64,000 nucleotides of DNA from the NCBI GenBank assembly GCA_026874595.1, contig CM049317.1, forward strand, positions 75,358,891 through 75,422,890, in the 5' to 3' direction. The notes under the pieces were generated by a model. The model was given only the letters and a program-made list of their open reading frames with translations. It did not search any database and was not told the origin of the DNA. The translations under genes were made by a program, and so were the position numbers. This stretch comes from Sipunculus nudus (taxonomy: Eukaryota; Annelida; Sipuncula; Golfingiida; Sipunculidae). This document shows, one piece after another, positions 12,829 to 24,513 of this stretch. Position 1 is the stretch's first letter, and every line of letters begins with the position of its first letter.

Positions 12829-15800
12829 TTGCTTTCTCGTGCACTTACCCTGTTAGTGTTTAGGTCAATGTTGTCAGGTAGAGTTTAGTACTTTCATTAT
12901 GTAGCTCATTGCCGCCTCAAAACATGACCACTGGCTTTGCAGCAAACTCACTGGGATACGAGTTTTGCCCTCATGTGCTGACACCTAGTGACGATTATGA
13001 AATTAAATCATATTGTTGTGAGATCCTTTAGAACTTAATTTAATAAGTTAACAAGATATACCTTGTTGAACTTGAAAAAGGGGGCCCTGGAAAGTTTTAT
13101 CTTTTTTTAGACTTGTTTCAGAATCTGTAAGTGTTTAGTAAAAATATATGAATGTATTATTAGATATGATTATATAAAAGGGAACTGAACGATTGTTTTT
13201 AACGTCCATTGCACAACTGCCACAGCAGAGCCGCATCTTTTAAGATTTTTGAATAAATGACTGAAAAATACAGAGAACATATATATATATCACAGCTGAT
13301 TTTGTTATTGATTATTGTTTACATATATTAACATGGAGAAGAATATTGTATATTTTAATAAATCTACATGTGATTATATAATTTCTTGTTTATACATGTA
13401 TGTTTTGTTTATTGTCGAGTTTATTATTATTTAATTGTGAAATGACCAGACAAGTTGGCTGGGTTTATGATGGGAAACTGATCCGATTTCTGTTTATCAT
13501 ATAATATTATCACTAGATGGCAGCACCGTTCACTGAACCTTTTATACCGGACAAAATCAATTTATTTGATGAAAACCGAGCGTGCGTCAATCCAGAATTG
13601 CAGTTTATGCTTTAGCCTTAAGTGGATAATATCTGATGGCAACAATGCTATCGATATTACAAAGATTTAAGTGATATATACCAAAGCGCAGTATGCTTAG
13701 TGTGTCATTCGCGTAAAAACATGCGGAAATTTATAAAGAAACGGTCTGTAACGTCTTTATAAAATGAGATATAGAACAAATGGAGTTTAAGATTAATTAC
13801 GTTTCTTTATTCATCGTACCAGGGAAATTGCTTACAATGTAGCAAATTAACTCCATGTATGGTAGAAGTTGCATGAATAAAATTCAAGATTGTGGCGACG
13901 GCATTTTCATCAATATGGATAAATAAATTACTTTGCTACGTCTGTATAGAACTGTATAAAATGAATGGTAGTATGTGTATATTTCCTGATCAAATAAAAC
14001 TATAGGTACATATGCTACGGTTACAACTAGGCACGTGTAAACACTTTACATATCCCCATTTATCAAGGGACCAGGACAAAAAGCATGGAGTGATTTACAT
14101 ACACATATCAGAGGTATGAGCAACCCAACAGACTATTCACATAATGATAACGGTTACAAATAAGTTACTGATATAGGTTTTGTATTTTCATTTGTATACG
14201 TCCGTCATGTGACGAGTGTATTATGGTATACTCACCGTCGACCTTGCGGTCGGTCCGTCCGTTAACTTTTAGTATCGCCGCGATAACTTTTCGAGCCTTT
14301 GCTGTCGCCACGATAACTTACTAAAAATATGAAGGATTTTGATAAAACTCATCAGAAATGTTAATCAATAAAATAACTCGCTTATGTTTGATTTCTAGCA
14401 AAATCAACGGTTATTTAATGAGGTTAGAGGTCACCGCACTTTTGAGGAACTTTGAGATACTTTTCCTATGGATTTTCATGAAACTCAATATACATATTTA
14501 CCAATAGAGTTTTTTCATCTCAGTTTAAATTCTCAGCAGATTTCATGCATATTTAATGAGGTCAGAGGTTACCAGATACGCGACGGGCCTATTTATGCAG
14601 GTTTACGATGCTCTTGTTAAATATGGTTAATATTTAATGGACAATTTACAATATCGGAGAAACAATCTCTTTTCACTATTTCATTCTCCCAGGTGAGATT
14701 AACATCAGTGACTGCTGCATGATTGAGTTTAATATTCCCTAGGAGGAATTTCGAGTAAAATCTGGTCCAGGCGAATTTAAATCTACGCAAGATCGCAATC
14801 GGCGTAGATACCAATTAGACGTCACAGTGACCTCGAACGCGACAAAGTATGGCCCATATATAATTTATAGTTATAGCAAGTTGTTCTTTTAAAATTATAC
14901 TGATTATTTTCAATTCTCTTGATGTTTTAACCAGGAAAGTTCAGTTTCAGGCCCGGATATTTTGATCGGTACGGGCGATTTTCTATCCCTAATGTTTTAT
15001 GATCGCTTATGAAATCTCAGATAGTGAAAGGGTCCCGAAGGCCCTGTTCTTCAATTTTCAAAATCGTATTTTGAAACCATAAATGACATATTAAATACTT
15101 TACATAAAACCCATTTCCAGCCAAGGACAGCGGAAGCGTCGATACCGAACTCGTGTGCTCTCGTACAAAAGATAAACACATGGTCCTGCGACAATATTGA
15201 TTCCAACTGTGGTCAGTCCACATCCTGTGTAGTTTCACGCTTCCCGTCGTGTTTGTTTATGCATTATATTTATTGATCTCATCAAGGCTACCCATTAACT
15301 TGTTATTCAGGTGTGATCATCACATGTTCACCAGCCAGTGTGATCACGCCAGGTTTCCACTTTGTACTATATCCCGTTAACTAGAAGTTCTAGTTTTTTT
15401 TATAACAGACTTTGATCAATTCCAACCAGGGTTACAGTCTGGCTAAAATCCTTTTATATTACACAAATATCCACTTGTTTTCTCATAGATTTTATCAAAT
15501 AATTTAAATGATTTCTTAGAAAGGAAAGCCGTCTTTTCATCCATATATATCCTACAGCTTGCTATATTGACTTTGACTCTTTTTATTTTCCTCAGTTGCC
15601 GTTATTAAAAAAGAATCACTTGGAATCAGGTACACTGGTGCACTGAAATTTAAATTAGTGTGTATGGAACGGAGCATACCCTGATCATGACTCCTTCTAA
15701 TTTTACATTTAACATTAAAAACATTCAACAAAAGCTAAAGTAAAAATGTCCAAATGTATGATCTGTCATTAAGAGCTCCCGGTGTAAAAGCTGCCCCAAT

Positions 15801-16330
15801 CATCATTTGCGACAGTGTTGGCTCGGATCCCATTTGCAGAATATTAGTGAATTTGGAATTGAAAGCCTTTTGTGGGTCAATCATAATTACATAAAATGTT
15901 ACATTTTCGTCGTTAATATCAAACTGCTACTGGCTCGTCCTTTACAGGGTCCATCAGACCTCAGCGAGCGTTATATAATTGGGTCAAAATGCGAGTTAAT
16001 TGTACCCATGTACATGTATTTAAGGCAGTTAAATGGTGTCAGTCATGAAAGCGCTCCACTGTCACTCGGTCGATACACCTTGTATTATGCCGCCTGTGGC
16101 ATTGTAATCCCACAGTGGCTCAGTCTCCCGCCAAAAACTGCGGATTTCATTCCAATTAGCTATTACAACATATTAACAGGAAACAAGATTTTCCTAAACG
16201 GATTATAAAATGTGTCTTAAAAACATGTTCTTCATCATTTTCCTATTCAACCAACCACTGGGCCTTGGTTGGGCTTTTATTGACGGGCACAACACAGTAT
16301 TTACGCAACATCCATTGTTTGACTGGTGAA
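12825..16330. other. Intergenic stretch between AGMO and the GRL gene
   Basis: No gene recognised. The only structure seen is a repeat at 14190-14600: a GTATAC-flanked head and two tandem units about 138 bp apart sharing ATTTAATGAGGT.AGAGGT.ACC. The ORF at 15807-16208 has no recognisable motif, splice context or composition supporting a gene. Confidence 0.55.
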
Positions 16331-16344
16331 CTTTTCCAGTTCCA

Positions 16345-16440
16345 GCTAATCAGAACAGAAGCTCGGTCTCCAGCCTGCTCCGCTCCGCTCCAAATGGACC
16401 GTATCGCGAGGTAGTCTATGAACCCAGCCAATCAGAACAG
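16345..16440 (+). promoter_or_regulatory. Candidate GRL promoter with CCAAT box and 14-bp direct repeat
   Basis: A 14-bp sequence, GCYAATCAGAACAG, occurs at 16345-16358 and 16427-16440, the second copy holding a CCAAT box. Both lie 270-360 bp upstream of the GRL start codon in locally GC-richer DNA. No convincing TATA box. Promoter role is inferred from position. Confidence 0.35.
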
Positions 16441-16706
16441 CCGATATAGTCTACCCAGGTCATGTAGTACGGCTTGAAGTATCACATGGCCTACCATGCG
16501 GCTTTAACTGCTGCGTTCAGACGTGGATGTCAGCCTATAGTAATCTGGCCCAGCCCATTTAGATAATTGTTTGCATCAACGTATAACTCAATACAGAAGA
16601 GGATATATCAAAGTTGTTTTGAATGTAAACTCTTAAAAAAACGTGGATTATACGAAGAATCTGAGGAATTATTGTGTACATTGTATCTCGTCCTAAACCT
16701 AACGCA

Positions 16707-17711
16707 ATGCTTGTTAAAGTTGAACCCTATGAACATGCTGAAGCCGAGCCGCAGTGGGACGAAGACCATCTACAATACAGAGATGGCTGGTTCTACCGGT
16801 ATGTGCGGTGGCTTTTACGACATATGATGGTTGCCGGGGTTTCTCCAGGATTTCATTGGAACAATCCACAGAGCAAAGCAAGTAGAGCCGGACGAATCTA
16901 CTGCGGTATAATAGTGTCATTACACTGGTTAAACACACTCCGATACTGTTTTGCGTTCAAATCCGTTGAGGTTTTCGGACCAGTGCTTTTTATGAAACTG
17001 ACGTTGATGCTCAATTTCTTCCAGGCTTCCGTCTTCGCTACCACCACCGCCACACAGGGAAGGAAAATAGAACGCTTTTTACAAGACTTCTATGAGACAA
17101 ACTACAAGCATAAAAGTGAGGAAATAAAAGAGGATTACTCAGACTCGCTGAAGACTGTGTGTAAAAGCATGCTGGTGTTTTACATCTCGTTGTACATATG
17201 TATAGTCGGTACTTTCTTCTTTCTCGGAGCTGCTAACCTCACTGACAATGCCTTCATGGAGAGCATTTTGGCGCCATTACCCACGACGTCACCAGCTTAC
17301 CTGGCGGCGGCCATGTTGTTTGGTTGGTACTTCTTGTATTTCTTCGGGGCCTGGGGCGGTGCTGACTCAATGTTTATCGCAGCGACTTATATTATCGTGC
17401 AAGAATTTAACAAGGTCAACGATTGGATAAAAAACGCAATCTCGAAGGAAGGAGAAGTGAAGGGGAGCATCGAAAGTATGCGCAGACGCCATGATGCCGT
17501 GTGTCGTATGGTGGACACAGCAGACGACATTTTCACATGGTATATAGGTGTGAGTTGTTCTTCTACTATTTTGCTAATTGGAATCACATTGTACAGTTTT
17601 GCTTTTGGAGAGACCAACGCCATCACGATTGGTGTACTGGTTTGGCAGATGTTGACGGTTGTCGTTCTGATATTGACAATTCTATTTGGCGGCGTCTTGA
17701 TTAATTCAAAG
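16707..17711 (+). CDS. GRL exon 1
   Basis: Encodes residues 1-335, six of the seven membrane segments. Donor GTAAGT follows an AAG codon (phase 0). The frame stays open back to 16674 without another ATG, so ATG 16707 (G at -3) is taken as the start. Confidence 0.92.
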
Positions 17712-20700
17712 GTAAGTAAAAAATATTTTCACTATACATTAACCATTTTTTTTTTGTTTATAATGAGGTTATCCTAGAAGTACGGCCAATGAAAAGAACG
17801 ATTAAGAATTAAAGTAAACGGATTCTGTGACTCGGGAGTAGAGTACAGGACTTAAGCCGGGAGATCGTGTGTTCGAATCTCAGCCGTGGCGGTGAGATTT
17901 TTCACCGGTGAGATTTATCACAATCGACCCCACCCTGGAAGGCCGTGTTTCACTCACAAACAATTGTGTCGTTCGGGTGTTCCCCGGTATGATCCAGCAA
18001 TTGGAGCGATTACACACCCAGGGCTCGCAGGTGCAGTAGTCACCGGGCATGGTTAACATCAGAATATAAAATGACAAGATGCGTGTGATACTGCCTTCTC
18101 ACGTAGTCCGAAACCGGAATCACAACAAATCATTTGATTTTTTAAACTTCGGCACAGTATATTATCATAGCATATCATGACCGTTCAAGTTGCAAAAATG
18201 TCATTTAAATTACAGCTGTGTATGCTGATACATCGTTATTTCATTATACTATTACTCAAGTACATATGCGTGTTCATATCCTTTCAGGCTCATGCAGTGA
18301 CGGCGGATGTCTACAGGATCAACATGGAGAAACTGGCGGTAGAAGACCTACACAGGGTATTTAAAGTCTGCTTTAAATCTTCTCATTATTTACACGCAAA
18401 TATTGCTTAACATAATACAGAGACTTACTCTTCTCATATGTCGATGTGCAGTGGAGCCTCTTTAGGTGTTATAAGAAAATACAAGATTTCACAAGAATAG
18501 TTTCAAAATGTATGAAAAGAGTTTAAAAAGGGCAGCTTTTCGCGACTGTTATTTATTCAAGTTATGTTCCTAAACAAGCTTTGTGTTGGAAGGTTACAAA
18601 TATGTATATCCGGTCATAGCACAACAATCATATTCCCAGTCATTTATTTAACATTGACGAGATCACAGTTAATCTTTGCTCAGTGAAATTCCACCATTTG
18701 GGAATATTGATAGAGGTTCTGAAATATATGTGTGAAAGCTGAATGTATGTGTGGAAACTTAGTCTTTCCTGAAAATATAATAAGGTGTGGATTACTTCAA
18801 GTTGCCATAGTATTGTTGGTTGTTTTCTTGCTTGACGGAGAGGAACGATCGAAATGTTTTTGAAAAACACAATTATTCCCGCACGATAAAAGATAAATCT
18901 GCAATAGAAACTGACACTTGTTTCTGCTCATGGCGTAATGTTTCCTACAAGGTGTGCCTATATAAAAGCTGTACTTATTTAAGCCAAATTTTCGGAAAAA
19001 AATAAGTCCTCCCAAAGTACATGGTAACATAAACTTTATCAGTTTTTCACTTTCCTCATTTCTAGTTCTACAACGTGGCCGGGGGGGGGGGGGGGGGGGG
19101 TCATTCTCAATGTATATACCCCCCACTATTTAGAGAATAACATTTATATATTGTAAATGAAATATATCAATAAATAGAATTATAGATTTTGCTTCAATTT
19201 ATGAATTTACTATGAAATATTATATCTAAAAAATATATCTTATTTTCTAAAACCATATACTTATTTGTATAATATTTGAAAAATAAATGTCTATATATGT
19301 TTGAAATGTGTCATACAGGCGCTAATATATTTGAAATGTGTCATATACAGACGCTGTATATGTGTGTGCGTGTGTTTATGTGGATGTGTCTGCCATGTGG
19401 AGTCACTCCCCCCCCCCCCCCCCCCCCATCCTGGAAGATAAATTGCCGCCACTGATCGGTTTGGGATAAAAATCGCTGTAATCTTTAATGTTGTATGTTG
19501 TTATCATAAATTCTGTTTTTGAAACTTTTCTAAATCTAATGGAAAACTTTTTTTCTCTCCACAGGTTCATATTTTCCTTGCGCGCCTCATCGGACCGCCT
19601 ATCGGTGTGTCTGCCATGAAATTATTCACCATCGACAGAGGAGCGGTTCTTACAGTAAGGATTTATAATGTGTAAAAAAGCATAATTTTACTTCTATTTA
19701 GCAATTTTTTTAATAAAAACCAAAGTATAGAAGTGATTTATTTTTTAATTGTATCCGCCAAAACGAAATTTTGCGGATACTATGTTTTTGACTAGGTTCC
19801 GCCGCCGCGTTCGTTTCCGGGGAACTCCTCTGAGACAACCCTTATCGGGTCACATGTGAACTGGTGCCTAACCAGTTTGCATTGCGTCCATTAGTGCGTC
19901 TGTTTCCACACATAAACCAACATATCTCGTGAACCGTTTGACCGATCAGGAAAAAAAAATGTACAAATGTAGCCCTTGGATAGCTTTATAACATACACAA
20001 AAATGGTGGCGCCACCTGCAATCATGTTTGCACAGTGTCCATTTGTTCGTCTGCCTTGGGCTAAAATCTCTTATATCTCCGCAATGGTTTGATTAATTCA
20101 CCTGAAATTTGGCATGCGTATCGTCCTGGATTGCTTTCTTGATTTTATGACAGGTGGCGCCACCTACATTCACATTCATGCTGAAGACATCCATGCTTAT
20201 ATCTCCGGACTGGTTTGACGTATCTTCCTGAAAATTGCATGTGTATAGATCTCACATGGCTCTTTATCATAAAAACTGGTGACGCCACCTACAAACATTT
20301 TTGCGCAGCGTCCGTCTGTTCATCTGCCGTTTGATAAAATCACTCATATCTCGGCAGTGGTTTCACATATCTGCCTAAAATTTTGCAGGTTTATACATCC
20401 TAAACGGCCTTCTTGATTTTTTGACAGGTTGCGCCACCTACATTCTAGTTTACGCTTCAAACATCCAAGCTCATATCGTGGAAACCGTTTGACCGATTGG
20501 GTCAAAATTTGCATGTGTAATGATATCACAAAGCTCTTTATCATACGCAAAACTGGTGGCGCCACCTGCAACCATTTTTGCACAGCGTCCATCTGTTTGT
20601 CTTCCGTCGGATAAAATCACTCATAACTCGGCAGTGGTTTGACATATCTGCCTAAATTTTTGCAGGTTTATACATCCTGGACAGCTTTCTTGATTTTATG

Positions 20701-23700
20701 ACAGGTGGCGCCACCTACATTCTAGTTTACGCTGCAGACATCCAAGCTCATATCTCGGGAACCGTTTACCGATTGGGCCAAAATTTTGCATGTGTATAGA
20801 TCTCACATAGCTCTTTATCATACACAAAACTGGAGGGGCCACTTGCAACCATTTTTGCACAGTGTCCGTCTGTTTGTCTGCCGTGGGCTAAAATCCTTCA
20901 TATCTCAGTAATGGTTTGACTTATCTACCTAAAATTTTGCGTGTTTATACATCTTGGTTAGCTTTCTCGATTTTTTTGGCAGACGGCGCCTCCTACATAC
21001 ACATTTCGGCTGCAGACATCCATGCTAATATGCAACACACCTCACTCTATTTCCTCTTGCCATGCCTCACTTCACCCGTTCCACTCTGATTTTGGCGGAT
21101 ACACGTAGTCGCTTATCGACTACCCGTATTCTAGTTTAAAAAATTAAAGTGAGCATAACAGCAAAATGTTATGCGAACCTGTGAGCGTATGCGATGACGA
21201 AGCTTCGTCCGTCCGCCATCCGCCGTTGTCCTTACGTTAACCCATGCTATCTCAAAAACCGTCTTAGCTTACGGTACCAAATGTTATGGAAGAATAAGTC
21301 ACATGTAAAACTTGATCGGATTGAGCATATGTTTGTGCCATCTTCATTCACTCAGCTTTACAGGAGAAAAGCTAAAAAAATAAAATATTCTTCACTGAAA
21401 CTGTCCAGTCAATTTTTTTGATATTCCAAAGAAATAATTCCTAAAATAATCTTTCTCAAGTTTATTCGAATGGTTTCAGTTCTGTGATTTTTGGCCGTGA
21501 TAAAGGAAGCTGAATTCAGTCATTTAGCCAAAAAAAGCATAATAAAATCTCAGAAACGGCTTGGGCTATCATCACCAAATTGAAGCAAATCTTAGTCACA
21601 TGAGTAATATTTGAATTGAGGTATAGGTGGCGCCACCTGCTTCGACTTTTTTTACGGGGTAAACTGACATCAGTACAATAACTCATCATTTCTCATGAAC
21701 AACAGGGGCTAGCATCCACCAATTTTATGCAAAAGTCAGCACGTCAAACATGTGGGATTATGCATTTTATGGCGCCACCTGCATCAACTTACATTTTTAC
21801 GGGAAAAGTTAAAACAACCTTTGAAAATCTTCTTCTCCGAAATCATTCATTATTTCGAAAAAAAATGATTCCAGAGATGAGCTCTCTCTCATGTTTGTTC
21901 AATTGGTCATTCAGCTTAGTCATTTGGCCAAGTAAACATACTGACATAACAATCTCAGATACGACAGGAGCTAGCATCACCATGTTTTGTGCAAACTTGA
22001 GGTTTTTATGGTGCCTCCTGCATTGACCTTTTTCTGGGCAAACAATTTTAGCCTCTTTCAGCTTCTACGTTAAAAAATATTTTATGATGAAACTGTCAAG
22101 CCGAATGGTATAATTTTTACAAGAATTATCCTAGGGTAGGATTTTTATTGTCATCTGTATTCTAAACTCTTTTGAAAAAAAAAATGTATGAATATGTCAG
22201 CATGATAAAAAAAATGTAGCCAAAGTCTTTCAGTAAGTGTACACAGATTTGGCAACAGGCCAAGCTTTTGTCTGCTCCTCTTAATAGCTTGGCAGACTGT
22301 CAACTGTTTCAGATTTGGCAACAGGCCCGGTTTCAGTCTGTTTCTATTTATAGCTTTAGGCAGATTGCAAACTGTATCATACTAGGCAATAGGTGGCGCC
22401 ACCTACAGCAATTATTGCATAGTCTGTGTCCCTGCTTATTTCTAAGGAGGGATTTAATATAACAGCCTGAAATTGTGCATGTCTTTACATGTCGGACTGC
22501 TTCGTCATATACAAAACTGGTGGCGCCACCTACAGCAATGTTTGCACAGTCTGTGCCCCTGCTTATTTCTAAGGAAGGATTTGATATATCAGCCTAAAAT
22601 TGTGCATATCTTTACATCTCAGATAGTTTCGTTGTATACAAGACTTGTTGATCCAATTACAATTTTTTTGCTCAGTGTATTGCCCTGCTTATTTTTCAGA
22701 AGTGATTAAACATATGAGCCTGATATTGTGTATGTCCAATTATCTCGAATAGTTTCGTTGTTTACATGTACAAGACTTTTGGCAAGTCTTTTTTTTTTTT
22801 TTTTTTTTTTGTTGTTGAAATTTTGCATGTCTATACATCTGCGATAGCTTTTTCATACACAACACTTGTGGTGCAACCTGCAATCATTTTTGTGTTGTAT
22901 CCATCCATGTCAGTATTTCAGGAGTGACGTTGTGTAATTTGGGCTTGTACTCGAGTCCAAAATATTGAGTACATGTCACAATGTAAATGTCACACATGTA
23001 CATGAAAAGTAATCAGATACTTTTCAAATAATGGTCAGGCATGTTTTCATAGAAGCATTATACCGGATGTATATCCCATTGCACAGGTTGGCATTAGGCC
23101 TGTAGGCCTTGTTTTGATTTCAGTTATGTAGAATGCAATATTTTTTGTTTATGCGCATTTTCACAAAATGCACATGATAAAACGTTATTACTTTTTCCTC
23201 AAGGGATATGTGGGACAATGTTTTATTATTTTAAGCACGTCTGTCTGTTCTGAAGCCTGCTCGCCTTTTTATCAGTACTTTTCAAAAGTCAGGGATTAAA
23301 AATATTAGCTGTATCTAAATTCATGTAAAGACCGGCTTCATATCCCGAATTTCAACAATATTGTCTCCAGAGGCAGCTCTTCGAAAATAAACTAATATCA
23401 TAATTTACCAGAGACCTTGTCTACAGTCGAACAGACAAACCTCTAAAATTGAGGGCTAATACAACGACTTCGAAGTATATAATGAGAGCCCTGTTTATAC
23501 AGAGGTGTTAAAACCTTTCTCGGCGTTTACCCTCTCTATGCTTTTAATTTTCTGTTATAAACTGAAACAATTATTCTACATAAAATAAAAATGTGTATAA
23601 AAATTAAAGAATGGGTTATATTATGTCTGGATATAATCCACTCTTTTAAAGAGGTGCCCTTATGTGTTACTATAAATGTTAATTTCCATTAATATGATCA

Positions 23701-23853
23701 CGTAATTAATGTTTGTGTTATTGTCAGGTTTTCGGGACTATCGTCACTTATGGAGTTGTAGTGTTCCAGTTCCACCAGACCACTGATCCAACTGAAGCCT
23801 TTGCTGAAAATATGACAACCATCTCTCCATGGGCATTCAATACAACCGTATAG
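16707..23853 (+). CDS. Gustatory-receptor-like (GRL) seven-transmembrane chemoreceptor, four exons
   Basis: Exons 16707-17711, 18288-18356, 19565-19654 and 23728-23853 give 429 residues. The start is the first in-frame ATG after a TGA at 16662. Hydrophobic segments lie near 64-84, 92-112, 155-175, 198-231, 278-300, 306-332 and 388-403. The last reads TYGVVVFQF (395-403), the TYhhhhhQF hallmark of the insect-type GR/OR superfamily, preceded by SAMKLFTIDRGAVLT, which fits the family's pre-TM7 block. All three introns are phase 0 and close to the C-terminus, the conserved architecture of that superfamily. The charged 232-277 loop and sequons at N177, N416 and N426 fit the family's inverted topology (N-terminus inside). 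Expected role: ligand-gated cation channel subunit at the plasma membrane; ligand unknown. Confidence 0.92.
17823..18115 (+). repeat. tRNA-derived SINE-like sequence in GRL intron 1
   Basis: A tRNA-like head has an A-box-like GGAGTAGAGT and a B-box-like TGTTCGAATCT (17870-17880), followed by a non-tRNA body. No clear tail or target duplication seen. It sits in the first GRL intron. Confidence 0.5.
18288..18356 (+). CDS. GRL exon 2
   Basis: 69-nt exon, phase 0 at both ends, acceptor CCTTTCAG and donor GTATTT (non-optimal). Encodes 23 residues of the intracellular loop before TM7, ending VEDLHR. Confidence 0.85.
19081..19458. repeat. G-run/C-run region with a MITE end, GRL intron 2
   Basis: A G20 run (19081-19100) and a C-run near 19408-19428 bracket about 300 bp. 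The right side, reverse-complemented, begins CAGTGGCGGCAATTTATCTT, close to the left end of the hAT-like element at 44762. A matching left end is not evident, so this may be a truncated copy. Confidence 0.45.
19565..19654 (+). CDS. GRL exon 3
   Basis: 90-nt exon, phase 0 at both ends, acceptor TCTCCACAG and donor GTAAGG. Encodes residues 359-388, including the family's pre-TM7 block ending FTIDRGAVLT. Confidence 0.92.
19751..21138. mobile_element. Repeat element with TATCCGCCAAAA inverted ends and a dimeric internal array
   Basis: The left end has GTATCCGCCAAAACGAA and the right end has GATTTTGGCGGATAC followed by CCCGTATTCTAG. Inside, GGTGGCGCCACC-type palindromes recur near 20005, 20153, 20278, 20427, 20555, 20704, 20831 and 20982, with spacing alternating about 149 and 126 bp. 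A deleted relative lies at 34325-34665. No coding capacity. Class unknown. Confidence 0.75.
21139..22900. repeat. Further GGCGCCACC-containing repeat tract, GRL intron 3
   Basis: Diverged repeats continue with TGGCGCCACC near 21626, 21769, 22393 and 22520. Around 22370-22650 there are two or three units of about 127 bp with CCTGCTTATTTCTAAGGA. A poly-T run lies near 22790. The ORFs here are repeat-derived. Confidence 0.65.
23728..23853 (+). CDS. GRL exon 4, TM7 with TYhhhhhQF motif and extended tail
   Basis: Acceptor TTGTCAG, phase 0. Encodes VFGTIVTYGVVVFQF and a 26-residue tail with two N-glycosylation sequons, ending at TAG 23851-23853. Confidence 0.93.
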   Translation, partial: VFGTIVTYGVVVFQFHQTTDPTEAFAENMTTISPWAFNTTV

Positions 23854-23967
23854 AAAAATGTATCATTGTATGGCCATTTGTGTCTTTTATGTATGTTTGT
23901 GCTGATGACATTTTATTTTCAAGTTTGGACAATTTCAGTCAAGGCATTGTGTCGTTGCTTGTTCACT

Positions 23968-23971
<4 letters not shown>

Positions 23972-24037
<66 letters not shown>
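23972..24037. repeat. (AT)n microsatellite, ~33 units
   Basis: Pure alternating A/T in the probable GRL 3' UTR. Confidence 0.97.
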
Positions 24038-24041
<4 letters not shown>

Positions 24042-24507
24042 GAATTTGGTAATAGTAATATGTAATGGTAATAGTAATAGAAAATTACAGGTTTTCAAAG
24101 TAATAATAATAGTCATAGTAATAGACAAGAAATTTGAACATGTAATAGTAACAGACACGGGGCATCAGGCATTAGCTTGAGGTGATCACCAATTAGATAA
24201 ACCCTGGGCTTGTTTGCAGATCCATTAACTAGGCTTGGTGAGTAGACCTAGATACATAGCAGTAGTGCTTGGCCAATTTGCACATTGTGTGGGGCAAGTT
24301 ACTGTAAGCTGAAGTTAGTGCTGCTGCAGTGTGCTGATATTGAGTACTTCAGAGGTGGACAGTCTAATAGTCATAAGCTCTGAGGTAATTATAGGTGCCA
24401 CAGAGAGTGAATGAGGCCCTTTGTTCTCTCCAGTAATGCAGTGTAAGTACAATAGCTTGTAAAAATCAAACTGAGCGTGTTTGGAAATCTAATGTTTATC
24501 ATGTGCA

Positions 24508-24513
24508 ATAAAC
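24508..24513 (+). terminator. Possible GRL poly(A) signal AATAAA
   Basis: AATAAA about 655 nt after the GRL stop, beyond an (AT)n tract. I did not see a closer canonical hexamer. Position-based guess. Confidence 0.3.

Noticed and set aside
15807-16208. 133-codon ORF on the plus strand between AGMO and GRL
   Set aside because: No recognisable motif, no signal or splice context that extends it, and it lies in a stretch with no other coding sign.
16674-16706. Upstream GTG start extending the GRL protein by 11 residues
   Set aside because: Non-ATG initiation is unlikely in a nuclear animal gene; the first in-frame ATG is at 16707.
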